Positions 50,195-59,359 of a stretch of DNA of 64,000 bases are shown here, in pieces. The DNA lies in the NCBI GenBank assembly GCA_022774705.1, contig JALFLM010000005.1:26783-90782 (forward strand), given 5' to 3'. The first letter of the stretch is position 1, and each line of letters starts with the position of its first letter. The position numbers and the translations under genes are program-made. The notes below the pieces were generated by a model. That model was not told the DNA's origin. It was given only the letters and a program-made list of their open reading frames with translations, and searched no databases. The DNA comes from Lachnospiraceae bacterium (GTDB lineage Bacteria > Bacillota > Clostridia > Lachnospirales > Lachnospiraceae).

Positions 50195-50875
50195 ATGAAT
50201 ATACTTGCTGTTTCTGATAAAGAATCAAAATTCTACTGGGATTTCTATCAGCCCGGTAAACTGGACAATATAGATCTGATCCTTTCCTGCGGCGATCTGC
50301 GGGCGGAATATCTTGATTTCCTGACCACCTTTGCCAAATGTCCGGTGCTTTACGTGCGCGGCAACCACGATACCAGATATGCACGCAGACCGCCTGAAGG
50401 CTCCATCTGTATTGATGACACTATCTACGTGCACAAAGGGGTCCGCATCCTGGGACTTGGCGGTTCCATGCAGTACAACGGCGAACCGCCTTTTCAATAC
50501 ACTAATGCCCAGATGCGCGCCCGTTTCAGGAAGCTGTGGCTTCAGATCAGGCTGTACCGCGGCTTTGATATTCTGCTGACCCACTCCCCCGCTCTGGGGC
50601 TGGGAGACGGCAATGACATGGTCCACCGGGGATTTGAAGTATTTACCCAGATGCTTATGCGCTACCACCCCCGCTACCACCTGTACGGGCATGTCCATTC
50701 CGAATACGGAAACGATTTCGTGCGAAGACAGACCTTTATGAATACGGAAGTAATCAACTGCTACGAAAGATATCTGTTTAATTATGAAACAGGTGAGGAT
50801 ATTTTTTTCAGGGAATCGGACAGTTTTTCCCTTCTGTCCGATTCCCTGGACATCCTGAACGACCTGACCGATTAA
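50195..50875 (+). CDS. Metallophosphoesterase
   Basis: NILAVSDKESKFYWDFY, LILSCGDLRAEYLDFL, YVRGNHDTRY, LTHSPALGLGDGND, YHLYGHVHSEYG. Confidence 0.93.
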   Translation: MNILAVSDKESKFYWDFYQPGKLDNIDLILSCGDLRAEYLDFLTTFAKCPVLYVRGNHDTRYARRPPEGSICIDDTIYVHKGVRILGLGGSMQYNGEPPFQYTNAQMRARFRKLWLQIRLYRGFDILLTHSPALGLGDGNDMVHRGFEVFTQMLMRYHPRYHLYGHVHSEYGNDFVRRQTFMNTEVINCYERYLFNYETGEDIFFRESDSFSLLSDSLDILNDLTD

Positions 50876-50971
50876 ACAGACAAATCCGTCCGGACTGTTC
50901 ATTCTTCTGCCGGACTGTTATCGGATTTTTATTATATTACTGCCGCCAAAAAAGCGGTACAAGGAGGAATT

Positions 50972-51835
50972 ATGTCAAATAACATTACCGGTCATACCGG
51001 ATTATTATGCCTGCTGGGAAGCCCTGTGGCTCACAGCATTTCCCCTGCCATGCACAACGAAGCATGCAATCTGCTGGGGCTCGACTATACATATCTGGCC
51101 TTCGATGTGGGCGTTGACCAGATGAAAACCGCCGTGGAAGGGCTCCGTACCATGAACTGCCGCGGCTGGAACATCACCATGCCCGGTAAAAATATCATGT
51201 GCGAACTGGCGGATAAGCTGTCTCCTGCTTCCGAGATTTCAGGAGCCTGCAACACGGTTGTCAATGACAACGGTGTCCTTACCGGCCACACCACTGACGG
51301 TATCGGTTTCATGAGAGCTGTGAAAGACTGCGGCGAAGATATCATCGGCAAAAAAATGACCCTTCTGGGCGCAGGCGGCGCTGCAACCGCCATTCTGGTA
51401 CAGGCTGCTCTGGACGGCCTGCGGGAAATCAATGTATTTAATGTACGGGACGGTTTCTTTGAACGGGCTCAGTCCATCGTCGACAAGCTCAATGAACGGA
51501 CCTCCTGTAAAGTAACCCTTCATGATTTTTCCGATCCGGAGCTTTTAAGAGCCTCCATCGCAGACAGCCACATCCTTGTTAACGGAACATCCGTAGGCAT
51601 GGCTCCGAATACCGACCGGACCATTATCACCGATACCACCATGTTCCATAAGGATCTGTTTGTATTTGATGTAATCTACAATCCGCAGGAAACACGTCTG
51701 CTGCGGGAAGCAAAGGAAGCCGGCTGCCGCACAGCCAATGGCCTGTACATGCTGCTGTATCAGGGAGCTGCTTCCTTCGAACTCTGGACCGGTCAGAAGA
51801 TGCCCGTGAAAGAAATCAAAGAAAAGTTTTTTTAA
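50972..51835 (+). CDS. aroE: Shikimate dehydrogenase
   Basis: CLLGSPVAHSISPAMHNEACNLLGLDYTYLAFDV, GWNITMPGKNIMCELADKLS, TLLGAGGAATAILVQAALDGLREINVFN, NGTSVGMAPN. Confidence 0.95.
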   Translation: MSNNITGHTGLLCLLGSPVAHSISPAMHNEACNLLGLDYTYLAFDVGVDQMKTAVEGLRTMNCRGWNITMPGKNIMCELADKLSPASEISGACNTVVNDNGVLTGHTTDGIGFMRAVKDCGEDIIGKKMTLLGAGGAATAILVQAALDGLREINVFNVRDGFFERAQSIVDKLNERTSCKVTLHDFSDPELLRASIADSHILVNGTSVGMAPNTDRTIITDTTMFHKDLFVFDVIYNPQETRLLREAKEAGCRTANGLYMLLYQGAASFELWTGQKMPVKEIKEKFF

Positions 51836-51896
51836 AAACCAACCGGACAGCAGCAGAAGCTTCCTGCGTCCCGGCCTGAACTGAAAAACAGAAAAA

Positions 51897-51945
51897 CCCG
51901 GAATCAGATGAATGGAATCATTCATCCGGCTCCGGGTTTTCGTTT
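51897..51945. terminator. Terminator between aroE and the TPR gene
   Basis: AACCCGGAATCAGATGAATG-gaat-CATTCATCCGGCTCCGGGTTTTC. Confidence 0.85.
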
Positions 51946-51960
51946 ACCATCCTTTAACTT

Positions 51961-53916
51961 TTATTTCTTCCAGAGTTTCTGCCACCAGCTCTTTTTGCCG
52001 CTGATTTCCTGTTCATCATCAGCTGCCGCCGTGCCATTGTCTTTCATCACATCACCTGTTGCTGTACCTTCCGTTCCATTATCTGTACCATCCTCCGCGA
52101 TATCAGAATCATATAGCGGTTCATCTTCCAGATTTTCGTAGATATCCCGGCACTGCTCGCTGTACTCTCTGCATTTTCCGGCGATTTCAAAAGCTTCTCT
52201 CAGATATTCGTTAACATCCTCATCTTTTGTCTCCTGACGGAAACGCCCCAGGTTGTAGCTGGCAACTGCAGCATCGGGGAGACGTGTTTCATCTTCCGCA
52301 GCCAGTTTCCGGTAAATTTCAAGTGCTGCTTTATAACTGTTTTCCGCCTCTTCCAGCTGATTGATATCCCAGTTCAGCAGACCCAGTTCACTGTAGAGAA
52401 GCGCTGCCTCCGACTGGTATTCCCTCTGATCCATGCCGGCGTACAGCTGTGCAGCCTGCTGATAGCTTTTAACAGCATCCTCATAACGGCCATTATCATG
52501 ATGCTCCCGGCCCTGCTTTTTCAGAAGTCCCGCTATCTCAGCCTGCTTTCTGGAAGCCTCCTGCAGCGCCTTATTCATGGAATCATAAATCTGTTTGCAC
52601 ACCTGACTGCTGTCTCTGCGGGCTGAGCAGATATCCCATGTTTTTTCCATGTAGGGAGCTGCTTTTTCCGGCTGATTCATCCCCCGGTAAATGTTGCCCA
52701 GATTGAAGCAGACCATGGCAAGAGGAGGTTCAAACTCATCAGCTTTTTCTGCTGCAAGTCCGGTATACAGCTCACAGGACAGCAAATACATCTTTTCTGC
52801 TTCCTCCCGCCGGCTCTGATTCAGGCAGAGAACCCCCAGCGTATTGCTGACCATGGCCGCTTTTTTTCTCAGTTCCAGATTAAACAGATCACGCTGTATC
52901 TGAACATCGGAACCCTTTTCTTCTGCACCGTTTTTTTGCTTTTCCAGCAGTTTTTCTTCGATTTCCAGCGATTTTCTGAACTTTTCCTCCGCTTCCTCCA
53001 TGCGCTTCATCTTACTGTACAGGCTGCCCATGTTGCCGTAAATATCAGCCAGCTGCATCTGCACATCGTCATTCTCCGGGCTCTGCTCTGCCAGCTTTTC
53101 ACGAATCTCCAGAACCTCCTGATAAATCTTTTCCGCTTCCTCCGGACGATTACTGCGCATATACAATGCACCCATATTCAGTCCGCTGGCCGCCACCAGC
53201 GGCAGATACATGTCGCCTTTTTTCTCAAGGAGCTTCTTTCTGATGCCCAGAGCCTCCCTGTACATAACCTCTGCTTCCTTCAGACGATTGGTACGGTAAT
53301 ACAGAGTTCCCAGATTATGATAGGGCAGAGCCAGATCCGGCAGATATGTTTCTTCATCCACTTTTGAAAGTTTCCGCTGGATCACCAGAGCCTCTTTGTA
53401 AGCTCCCTCTGCATCCTGCAGGCGATTCTGCCGATCATAAACACAGCCCATATTGATAAAATTCTTCGCCATATCGGACAGACGCTTCCGGTCTTCTCTT
53501 GGAACACCCATCTTCTCGTCAATGCGGACGATCCTTTTCATAATATCATTGCGAACCGGCTGCATATCTTCATTAGGCTTAAAATACACCATGATCTCCG
53601 CCTTTTTCAGCTGCGTCAGATTCCGTATGAGAAGATTCATCTCCTCCCCGGAGACCTCCTCTTTCTTACAGAAAAAGATAATACAGCATAACGCAGACTT
53701 TCTCACATGGGGCATAACAGGAGTCTGAACCACTTTCACCGCATACGTTCCGTCCTTTTTAACAGGCAGCGTCATACCATATGCCATAATCTCTACATTC
53801 AGGTTATTGAACTTCCTGTAAAAACGGTTCAGTTCCTCCGTGAACTTCTCCATCCTGCCGTATTCCTCTTCCTCGCCCCCTGCCGGAGAAACCGTATAAA
53901 GTGTAATCGTCTTCAT
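51961..53916 (-). CDS. Tetratricopeptide repeat protein
   Basis: 651-aa ORF with many TPR repeats (LPYHNLGTLYYRTNRLKEAEVMYREALGIRKKL etc.). Confidence 0.92.
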   Translation of the reverse strand: MKTITLYTVSPAGGEEEEYGRMEKFTEELNRFYRKFNNLNVEIMAYGMTLPVKKDGTYAVKVVQTPVMPHVRKSALCCIIFFCKKEEVSGEEMNLLIRNLTQLKKAEIMVYFKPNEDMQPVRNDIMKRIVRIDEKMGVPREDRKRLSDMAKNFINMGCVYDRQNRLQDAEGAYKEALVIQRKLSKVDEETYLPDLALPYHNLGTLYYRTNRLKEAEVMYREALGIRKKLLEKKGDMYLPLVAASGLNMGALYMRSNRPEEAEKIYQEVLEIREKLAEQSPENDDVQMQLADIYGNMGSLYSKMKRMEEAEEKFRKSLEIEEKLLEKQKNGAEEKGSDVQIQRDLFNLELRKKAAMVSNTLGVLCLNQSRREEAEKMYLLSCELYTGLAAEKADEFEPPLAMVCFNLGNIYRGMNQPEKAAPYMEKTWDICSARRDSSQVCKQIYDSMNKALQEASRKQAEIAGLLKKQGREHHDNGRYEDAVKSYQQAAQLYAGMDQREYQSEAALLYSELGLLNWDINQLEEAENSYKAALEIYRKLAAEDETRLPDAAVASYNLGRFRQETKDEDVNEYLREAFEIAGKCREYSEQCRDIYENLEDEPLYDSDIAEDGTDNGTEGTATGDVMKDNGTAAADDEQEISGKKSWWQKLWKK

Positions 53917-54102
53917 CTATATTAACATCCTCCTGTAAAGTACTCAAAAAAACACTTAACTAACTGCTTAACCATCTGTCCGGTGAATTGTCCGGTTAAC
54001 ATTTCCAATGGTTTTTCAGAAATTCCACAGTGATTATAACACCCACAGAGTAAACGGAACAAGCCCTTTTTACAAATGCTCTGATTTCATATATAATATG
54101 AA

Positions 54103-54147
54103 AACCGGGGCAGACCTGAGGTTTTCCTCCCGGTCTGTCCCGGTTGC
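54103..54147 (-). terminator. Terminator downstream of metI (minus strand)
   Basis: AACCGGGACAGACC...GGTCTGCCCCGGTT followed by TTCAT on the minus strand. Confidence 0.75.
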
Positions 54148-54205
54148 TTCTTAACAGTTACTTGAAATTTATTGAGCCGGATTGTATCCTATGATCTGCT
54201 CCGCA

Positions 54206-54910
54206 CTAATGCTTCAGCCGTTTGTCGAATCTGACAGCCAGGCGGGTGCCGATACTCTGGAAGATCTGTACCAGCACGATCAGCAGAACCACCGCAAATA
54301 CCATAACCAGATATTTGTAGCGGTAATACCCGTAGTTGATTGCGATCTTGCCCAGACCCCCGCCGCCGATGATACCGCTCATGGCCGTGTAGCCCAGAAT
54401 CGTGGTGATGGCAATTGTTATGTTGGAGATCAGCGAGGGTACGCTTTCCGGTATCATAACCTTAACAATAATCTGAAAGGGAGAAGCACCCATGCTCTGG
54501 GCCGCTTCAATAATATTGGGATTAACCTCTCTGAGACTGCCTTCCACCAGACGGGCCACAAAAGGAAATGCGGCGATCACCAGCGGTACAATGGACGCAG
54601 TTGTTCCCACCTTGGTTCCCACGATCAGCTTGGTCAGCGGAAATACCAGAATCATCAAAATCAGAAACGGTACAGAACGAAGCAGGTTGATGACCACATT
54701 CAGCACATGCATGAATCCCTTCGGAAGGGGCCGGATGCCGTTCTTCTCGCCTGTCACCAGCAGAACGCCCAGCGGCAGTCCCAGAATCACGGCAAACAGT
54801 GTGGCAATCACCGTAACATATATGGTTTCCCAGGTTGCCAGGAGGAATTCACCTTTCAGAATCTCAACCGCCTCCGCAATGGCATCCGGTGCAAATAATT
54901 TATCAAACAT
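54206..54910 (-). CDS. metI: Methionine ABC transporter permease
   Basis: 234-aa ORF; ETIYVTVIATLFAVILGLPLGVLLVTGE, INLLRSVPFLILMILVFPLTKLIVGT. Confidence 0.93.
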   Translation of the reverse strand: MFDKLFAPDAIAEAVEILKGEFLLATWETIYVTVIATLFAVILGLPLGVLLVTGEKNGIRPLPKGFMHVLNVVINLLRSVPFLILMILVFPLTKLIVGTKVGTTASIVPLVIAAFPFVARLVEGSLREVNPNIIEAAQSMGASPFQIIVKVMIPESVPSLISNITIAITTILGYTAMSGIIGGGGLGKIAINYGYYRYKYLVMVFAVVLLIVLVQIFQSIGTRLAVRFDKRLKH

Positions 54911-55913
54911 CGTCTGAAACCTCCCTTACCAGCACATCGGGCACCTTCTGCAGGTACTCCATGGCACGTCTGAGCTGATCTTCATCTCCGGGAATTCCCA
55001 GCAGCATGCTGCCGTACGCTTTCTCGCCGATTCCCTTGGTTGACGCAAACAAAATATTGGCTTCTATATTCTCTTCTATAGCCATCCTGGCAATCAGAGG
55101 CATGTACGTAGCCGGTGCTCCGTTAAATACCACCCGGATCCGGTGTTCACCGGGTACAGCCGATAAAATCTCCTCAGAATTTTCAGGAAATACCAGCCGC
55201 CTCGCCGCCTTCGATCTGGGGCTGGAGAATACTTCTCCCACTTCCCCCTGTTCCACCACGCAGCCTTCATCAAGAATCGCCACATGACTGCAGATCTCCT
55301 CCACCACATTCATCTGGTGAGTGATTACGATAACCGTAATCCCCATCTTTTTGTTGATATCCCGGATCAGCTCCAGAATGGAGTGGGTGGTTCTGGGATC
55401 CAGCGCACTGGTGGCCTCATCGCACAGAAGAATCTTCGGATTGGTGGCCAGCGCTCTGGCGATGGCGATTCTCTGCTGCTGCCCGCCGGAAAGCTGAGCC
55501 GGATACGCTCCCGCCTTATCAGGCAGACCAACCATGTCCAGCAGCTCCAGCGCACGTTTTCTGGCAGCATCCTTCTTCACGCCCGCCAGTTCCAGAGGAA
55601 AACATATATTCTTCAGACAGGTGCGCTGCATCAGCAGATTGAACCCCTGAAAAATCATGGTTACATTTCTCCTGACATCGCGAAGTTCTGCTTCCGACAG
55701 CTGCCCGATATCCCTTCCGTCGATGCAGACCGTACCCTTCGTAGGCCGCTCCAACATATTAATACAGCGCACCAAAGTACTTTTCCCGGCGCCGCTCATA
55801 CCGATAATACCAAAAATATCTCCATCCTCGATGGTCAGGGACACATCCTTCAGGGCATCCATGGAGCCATCAGCTGTCTGGAAAGACTTGGTCAGATTTT
55901 TAATCTCGATCAT
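54903..55913 (-). CDS. metN: Methionine ABC transporter ATP-binding protein
   Basis: 336-aa ORF; GMSGAGKSTLVRCIN, LSGGQQQRIAIARALATNPKILLCDEATSALDP; C-terminal NIL domain. Confidence 0.94.
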   Translation of the reverse strand: MIEIKNLTKSFQTADGSMDALKDVSLTIEDGDIFGIIGMSGAGKSTLVRCINMLERPTKGTVCIDGRDIGQLSEAELRDVRRNVTMIFQGFNLLMQRTCLKNICFPLELAGVKKDAARKRALELLDMVGLPDKAGAYPAQLSGGQQQRIAIARALATNPKILLCDEATSALDPRTTHSILELIRDINKKMGITVIVITHQMNVVEEICSHVAILDEGCVVEQGEVGEVFSSPRSKAARRLVFPENSEEILSAVPGEHRIRVVFNGAPATYMPLIARMAIEENIEANILFASTKGIGEKAYGSMLLGIPGDEDQLRRAMEYLQKVPDVLVREVSDDV

Positions 55914-55942
55914 AATCCTGCTCTCATCCCGTTTTTTACTGC

Positions 55943-56803
55943 TTATTTCTTAATGGCATCCAGACTTGTCTGCTTGCCGCCGTAAATACCCATGGGTTCC
56001 ACATGAATTGCTGCTACAGAAACAACATGTGTACCGTTTTCCGCATTGAAATCATCCAGATAAGGCTGATGCTGGAAATAGTTGGCATCCACTTCACCCG
56101 AGTCAACCACATTGTTTGGCTGTACGTAATCTGTGTATTCAATGGTCTTCAGAGTGATATCCTTAGCTGCCAGAATTTCTTCTGCAATCTTCAGAATCTC
56201 CGCATGAGGTGCGGGAGAAGCAGCAACTGAAATCTCGGTTCCTGCCAGTGCAGCGTAATCAACTGATGCATCGTATCCGTCGCCGGGGTTATCTACTGTG
56301 CTGACAACAGCGCCATCATATTTTTCAGCAATAAAATCAGCAACCTGTTTGCTTTCCAGAGCTGCTTTCAACGCCAGAATCTTCGGTTCATTCTCATTGC
56401 CTTCCTTAACAGCCAGAATATTGCTGTATGCGGAAGAAGAACCCTCCATACCGAGGGAATCCTTCGTAGGATTCAGGCCTGCCTCAATGGCATAATTGGA
56501 GTTGATAACCGCATAATCCACATCGTCAAGAACATTGGGCAGCTGAGCCGCTTCTACTTCCTTGAACTCAAGATTGTAATCATTCTTCTCAATATCGCGG
56601 ATTGTCGCTGTAATACCCGCATCTGCCTTCAGAGTGATATAGCCCAGCTCCTGCAGAAGCAGAAGGGCACGCGCTTCATTGGTCGTATCATTAGGCACAC
56701 CGATGGTCAGGCTCTCCTTTTTACCACTGCTGCATGCGGTAAGAGATACCAGAACAAGAACTGCCGCCAGAATCATGGAAATCGTTTTCTTTAAATTTTT
56801 CAT
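55943..56803 (-). CDS. metQ: MetQ/NlpA-family substrate-binding lipoprotein
   Basis: 286-aa ORF; lipobox VSLTACSSGK; GVPNDTTNEARALLLLQELGYITLKAD. Confidence 0.94.
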   Translation of the reverse strand: MKNLKKTISMILAAVLVLVSLTACSSGKKESLTIGVPNDTTNEARALLLLQELGYITLKADAGITATIRDIEKNDYNLEFKEVEAAQLPNVLDDVDYAVINSNYAIEAGLNPTKDSLGMEGSSSAYSNILAVKEGNENEPKILALKAALESKQVADFIAEKYDGAVVSTVDNPGDGYDASVDYAALAGTEISVAASPAPHAEILKIAEEILAAKDITLKTIEYTDYVQPNNVVDSGEVDANYFQHQPYLDDFNAENGTHVVSVAAIHVEPMGIYGGKQTSLDAIKK

Positions 56804-56847
56804 ACTCTTTCTCCTTTCGTTTCCATTCTATAAATTGATGTGCCTGT

Positions 56848-56877
56848 ATCATAGCACCATATTCCCTACCTTGTCAA
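56848..56877 (-). promoter_or_regulatory. Promoter of metQNI (TTGACA-18-TATGAT)
   Basis: Consensus-like boxes read on the minus strand upstream of metQ. Confidence 0.65.
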
Positions 56878-56958
56878 TATGATTTATTTGTTTTTGGGGA
56901 ATTCATGTCTTTCTGTCCTGAAAAAAAGCCTATGAACTTTGTATAAAATCTCAGCTGC

Positions 56959-58353
56959 TTATATTGTTACATCTCCTCCCAGTATTTCTCCTGTATACAG
57001 GTCTACATTGATACAGGTTTGATCCGCAAATCCTTCATCATTTGGAAAATCAAAGGTGATTCTCCACGCCAGCCGGGTAACGGATGGCATCCGGAAATCA
57101 TCTGTGCTTTCATAAGAGGTAAACATGTAATTGGGATGGGCAATCACAAGTTCTGTACGGATTTCCGCCTGATCCGGATCTTTTTTTGTCTCACCCATCA
57201 GGGTCTTTTCTGCAATTTCCCTGGCCTGTTTTTCCGTCAGCGGTACATCCCCCTCCTTATGATCGTCCAGAAGCGGTACATAAAATGCATTGCAGAGTAC
57301 AAAATCCCCCGTTTTCGGATTGATCCCGATACGGGCTTCCTCATAAGCGTTGGTCAGATGCAGAATCTCTCCATTCATCTCCACATCCACTTTCCGGCAG
57401 AAAGAGTACATCCAGGTTTCATCATCAAATTTATTCACATACATATATTCATATCCCTGAGGATAGGGAAGTTTTTCATACCAGCCGCGGGCCGCAGCCA
57501 GCGCCTCCTCCTCACTCATCAGATTTCCCGAAATTTTTTCACTCCCGAAACAATCTGCATTGAGAAAATATCCTGTTTCCCGGTCAAATGTCACGGAAAG
57601 CCCTCCTTCTCCATCTTTCTTTGCAAATGACACCATTACTTCTTCCCGATTCCACCACTCATCTTTCTGATAACTTATTTTCATTTGAGAAGTGTCCATA
57701 TTTTCTTTATGAATCAGTTTAATAATTTCCCTGGTTTTTTCCAGAAAATACGTATCTGTCAGCGGTTCTGCCTGCGCAGGAGTTTCTTCTGTTACTTTCG
57801 TCTCTTCCGTTTCTCCTGTATGCCCTGTCTCTTCTGTATCTTCCGTTTTTCCCGTTTCCTGCAGGATATTTCCGTTAGCATCCACGTAGGCCTGCTTTCC
57901 TTCGTCCCATGTATACGAAGCGGTTTCTTTTACCTTTGTTATATCTCCCGTAAAAGTTTCAGGTGTGGGCAGCCGCCAGTTTCCATAAGATGCCGCAGCT
58001 CCTATTCCGCACAGCAGAACAAGAACAGCTGCCATGACCAAATAAACTTTTTTCCGTTTCTTTCTTCCTGTACCTGTATTTCCCTTTCTGATATCTGCGT
58101 TTTTTCTCCTGCTTTCCGCTTTAAACGACCCAGCTGCCGATTTTTCATAAAATCTGCTTCGGATTCCCTCTGTTTCCTGAAAACGCATATCCGGAGCCAG
58201 ATCATTTTCAAGTATCTCCATATGGTGCTCTATAAACTCCAGACTGTCGGTTTCCATATTTACGGTTGTCATATCAACATTTTCCATATCATCGGTTTTC
58301 ATGGTATCAATTTCCAGATTGCTCTGTTCTGCTTCTTCCCGGAAATGCTTCAT
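56959..58353 (-). CDS. Membrane protein with PepSY/YcdB-like extracytoplasmic region; putative anti-sigma factor
   Basis: 464-aa ORF; single TM RKKVYLVMAAVLVLLCGIGAAAS; ATG overlaps the stop of the upstream sigma gene. Confidence 0.75.
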   Translation of the reverse strand: MKHFREEAEQSNLEIDTMKTDDMENVDMTTVNMETDSLEFIEHHMEILENDLAPDMRFQETEGIRSRFYEKSAAGSFKAESRRKNADIRKGNTGTGRKKRKKVYLVMAAVLVLLCGIGAAASYGNWRLPTPETFTGDITKVKETASYTWDEGKQAYVDANGNILQETGKTEDTEETGHTGETEETKVTEETPAQAEPLTDTYFLEKTREIIKLIHKENMDTSQMKISYQKDEWWNREEVMVSFAKKDGEGGLSVTFDRETGYFLNADCFGSEKISGNLMSEEEALAAARGWYEKLPYPQGYEYMYVNKFDDETWMYSFCRKVDVEMNGEILHLTNAYEEARIGINPKTGDFVLCNAFYVPLLDDHKEGDVPLTEKQAREIAEKTLMGETKKDPDQAEIRTELVIAHPNYMFTSYESTDDFRMPSVTRLAWRITFDFPNDEGFADQTCINVDLYTGEILGGDVTI

Positions 58354-58979
58354 CTCATCCCCTCCAATTCTTTTCTGAGTCTTCTTTTTCCTGCTCTGAT
58401 CCGGTCATAAACTTCCTCCGCAGGCAGTTTCAGTTTTGCCGCGATCAGGGACGGTTTTATTTCATAAACCAGACGCAACATGAGTATTTCCCGGTCAGGA
58501 AAATCCTGCCGCCGGATCAGTTCCAGAATACGGGTCATATTCTGCTTTGACATGATTTCCTCCAACACCTCATCTTCACCGGATTCCGCCTCCGGTTCCC
58601 CACATCCTGCTGTTTTTAAAACCATTTTACTTCCTCCCGGGACCACTTTACCGCCTCCGAAAGCGGTCTTCGATGAGGTCATTTCTTCCAGTGAAAGATC
58701 TTTCCTGCAGCTTTTTCTCAGGAAATCAATGGCACAGCTTCTTGTTTTGACGCACAGCCATGTTTTGATGCTGCCCCGCTGCGGATCAAACCGGGCAGGA
58801 TCTTCCCACAGTGCCAGAAACACATCGGACAGGATATCCTCCACATCCTCCCGGTTTCCCGTACCGTTTAAAATCCCGGCTGCAATCACCCAGAGAAGCC
58901 GGCTGTACTGCTCCATCAGGTACTCATACACGGCCGGATCCCGCTTCTGAATTCCTTTATTTACATCATCAGGTTTCAT
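58350..58979 (-). CDS. ECF-type RNA polymerase sigma factor
   Basis: 209-aa ORF; YSRLLWVIAAGILNGTGNREDVEDILSDVFLALWEDPARFDPQRGSIKTWL; region 4 FPDREILMLRLVYEIKPSLIAAKLKLPAEEVYDRIRAGKRRLRKEL. Confidence 0.92.
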   Translation of the reverse strand: MKPDDVNKGIQKRDPAVYEYLMEQYSRLLWVIAAGILNGTGNREDVEDILSDVFLALWEDPARFDPQRGSIKTWLCVKTRSCAIDFLRKSCRKDLSLEEMTSSKTAFGGGKVVPGGSKMVLKTAGCGEPEAESGEDEVLEEIMSKQNMTRILELIRRQDFPDREILMLRLVYEIKPSLIAAKLKLPAEEVYDRIRAGKRRLRKELEGMR

Positions 58980-59190
58980 AATTACCTCTTTTCTTCAGGT
59001 TCAACAGCATGAACCGTACTTATATAACGTCGCGACCTTATATCTACTATACGATACAGAAAATGATTTTGGAATTTTCCATCTGAAATTTTACTGAAAA
59101 TTCCGAAAATCCTCCGTGCTTTATTTCGTACTTGGCATTTTCTCTGTTCCATGTTATAATTTTTGTCACATAAATAATTACAGGTATATT

Positions 59191-59311
59191 CCTGCCGCCG
59201 GGTAGGATGAGAACGTCGGTTTTCGTGTCGATAGGCCCTAGTATGCTTTTAACCAATTCGTGTAAGGCATACCAGAAGATACGAAATACCGGCGTTTTTT
59301 CAGGCCGGCAG
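59191..59311 (+). ncRNA. Structured 5' leader / candidate riboswitch upstream of the MATE gene
   Basis: P1 CGCCGGGTA (59196-59204)/TACCGGCG (59287-59294) directly before TTTTTT; P3 GTATGC/GCATAC (59241-59246/59267-59272); alternative pairing CTGCCG/CGGCAG and CCGGC/GCCGG. Confidence 0.55.
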
Positions 59312-59359
59312 AATGATTATTCGTTCTGAATGCTTTTTGATTCTGAAGAGGAGGTTGTC

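Noticed and set aside
56804-56960. Possible SAM riboswitch upstream of metQNI
   Set aside because: Only ~75 bp lie between promoter and start; no S-box core seen.
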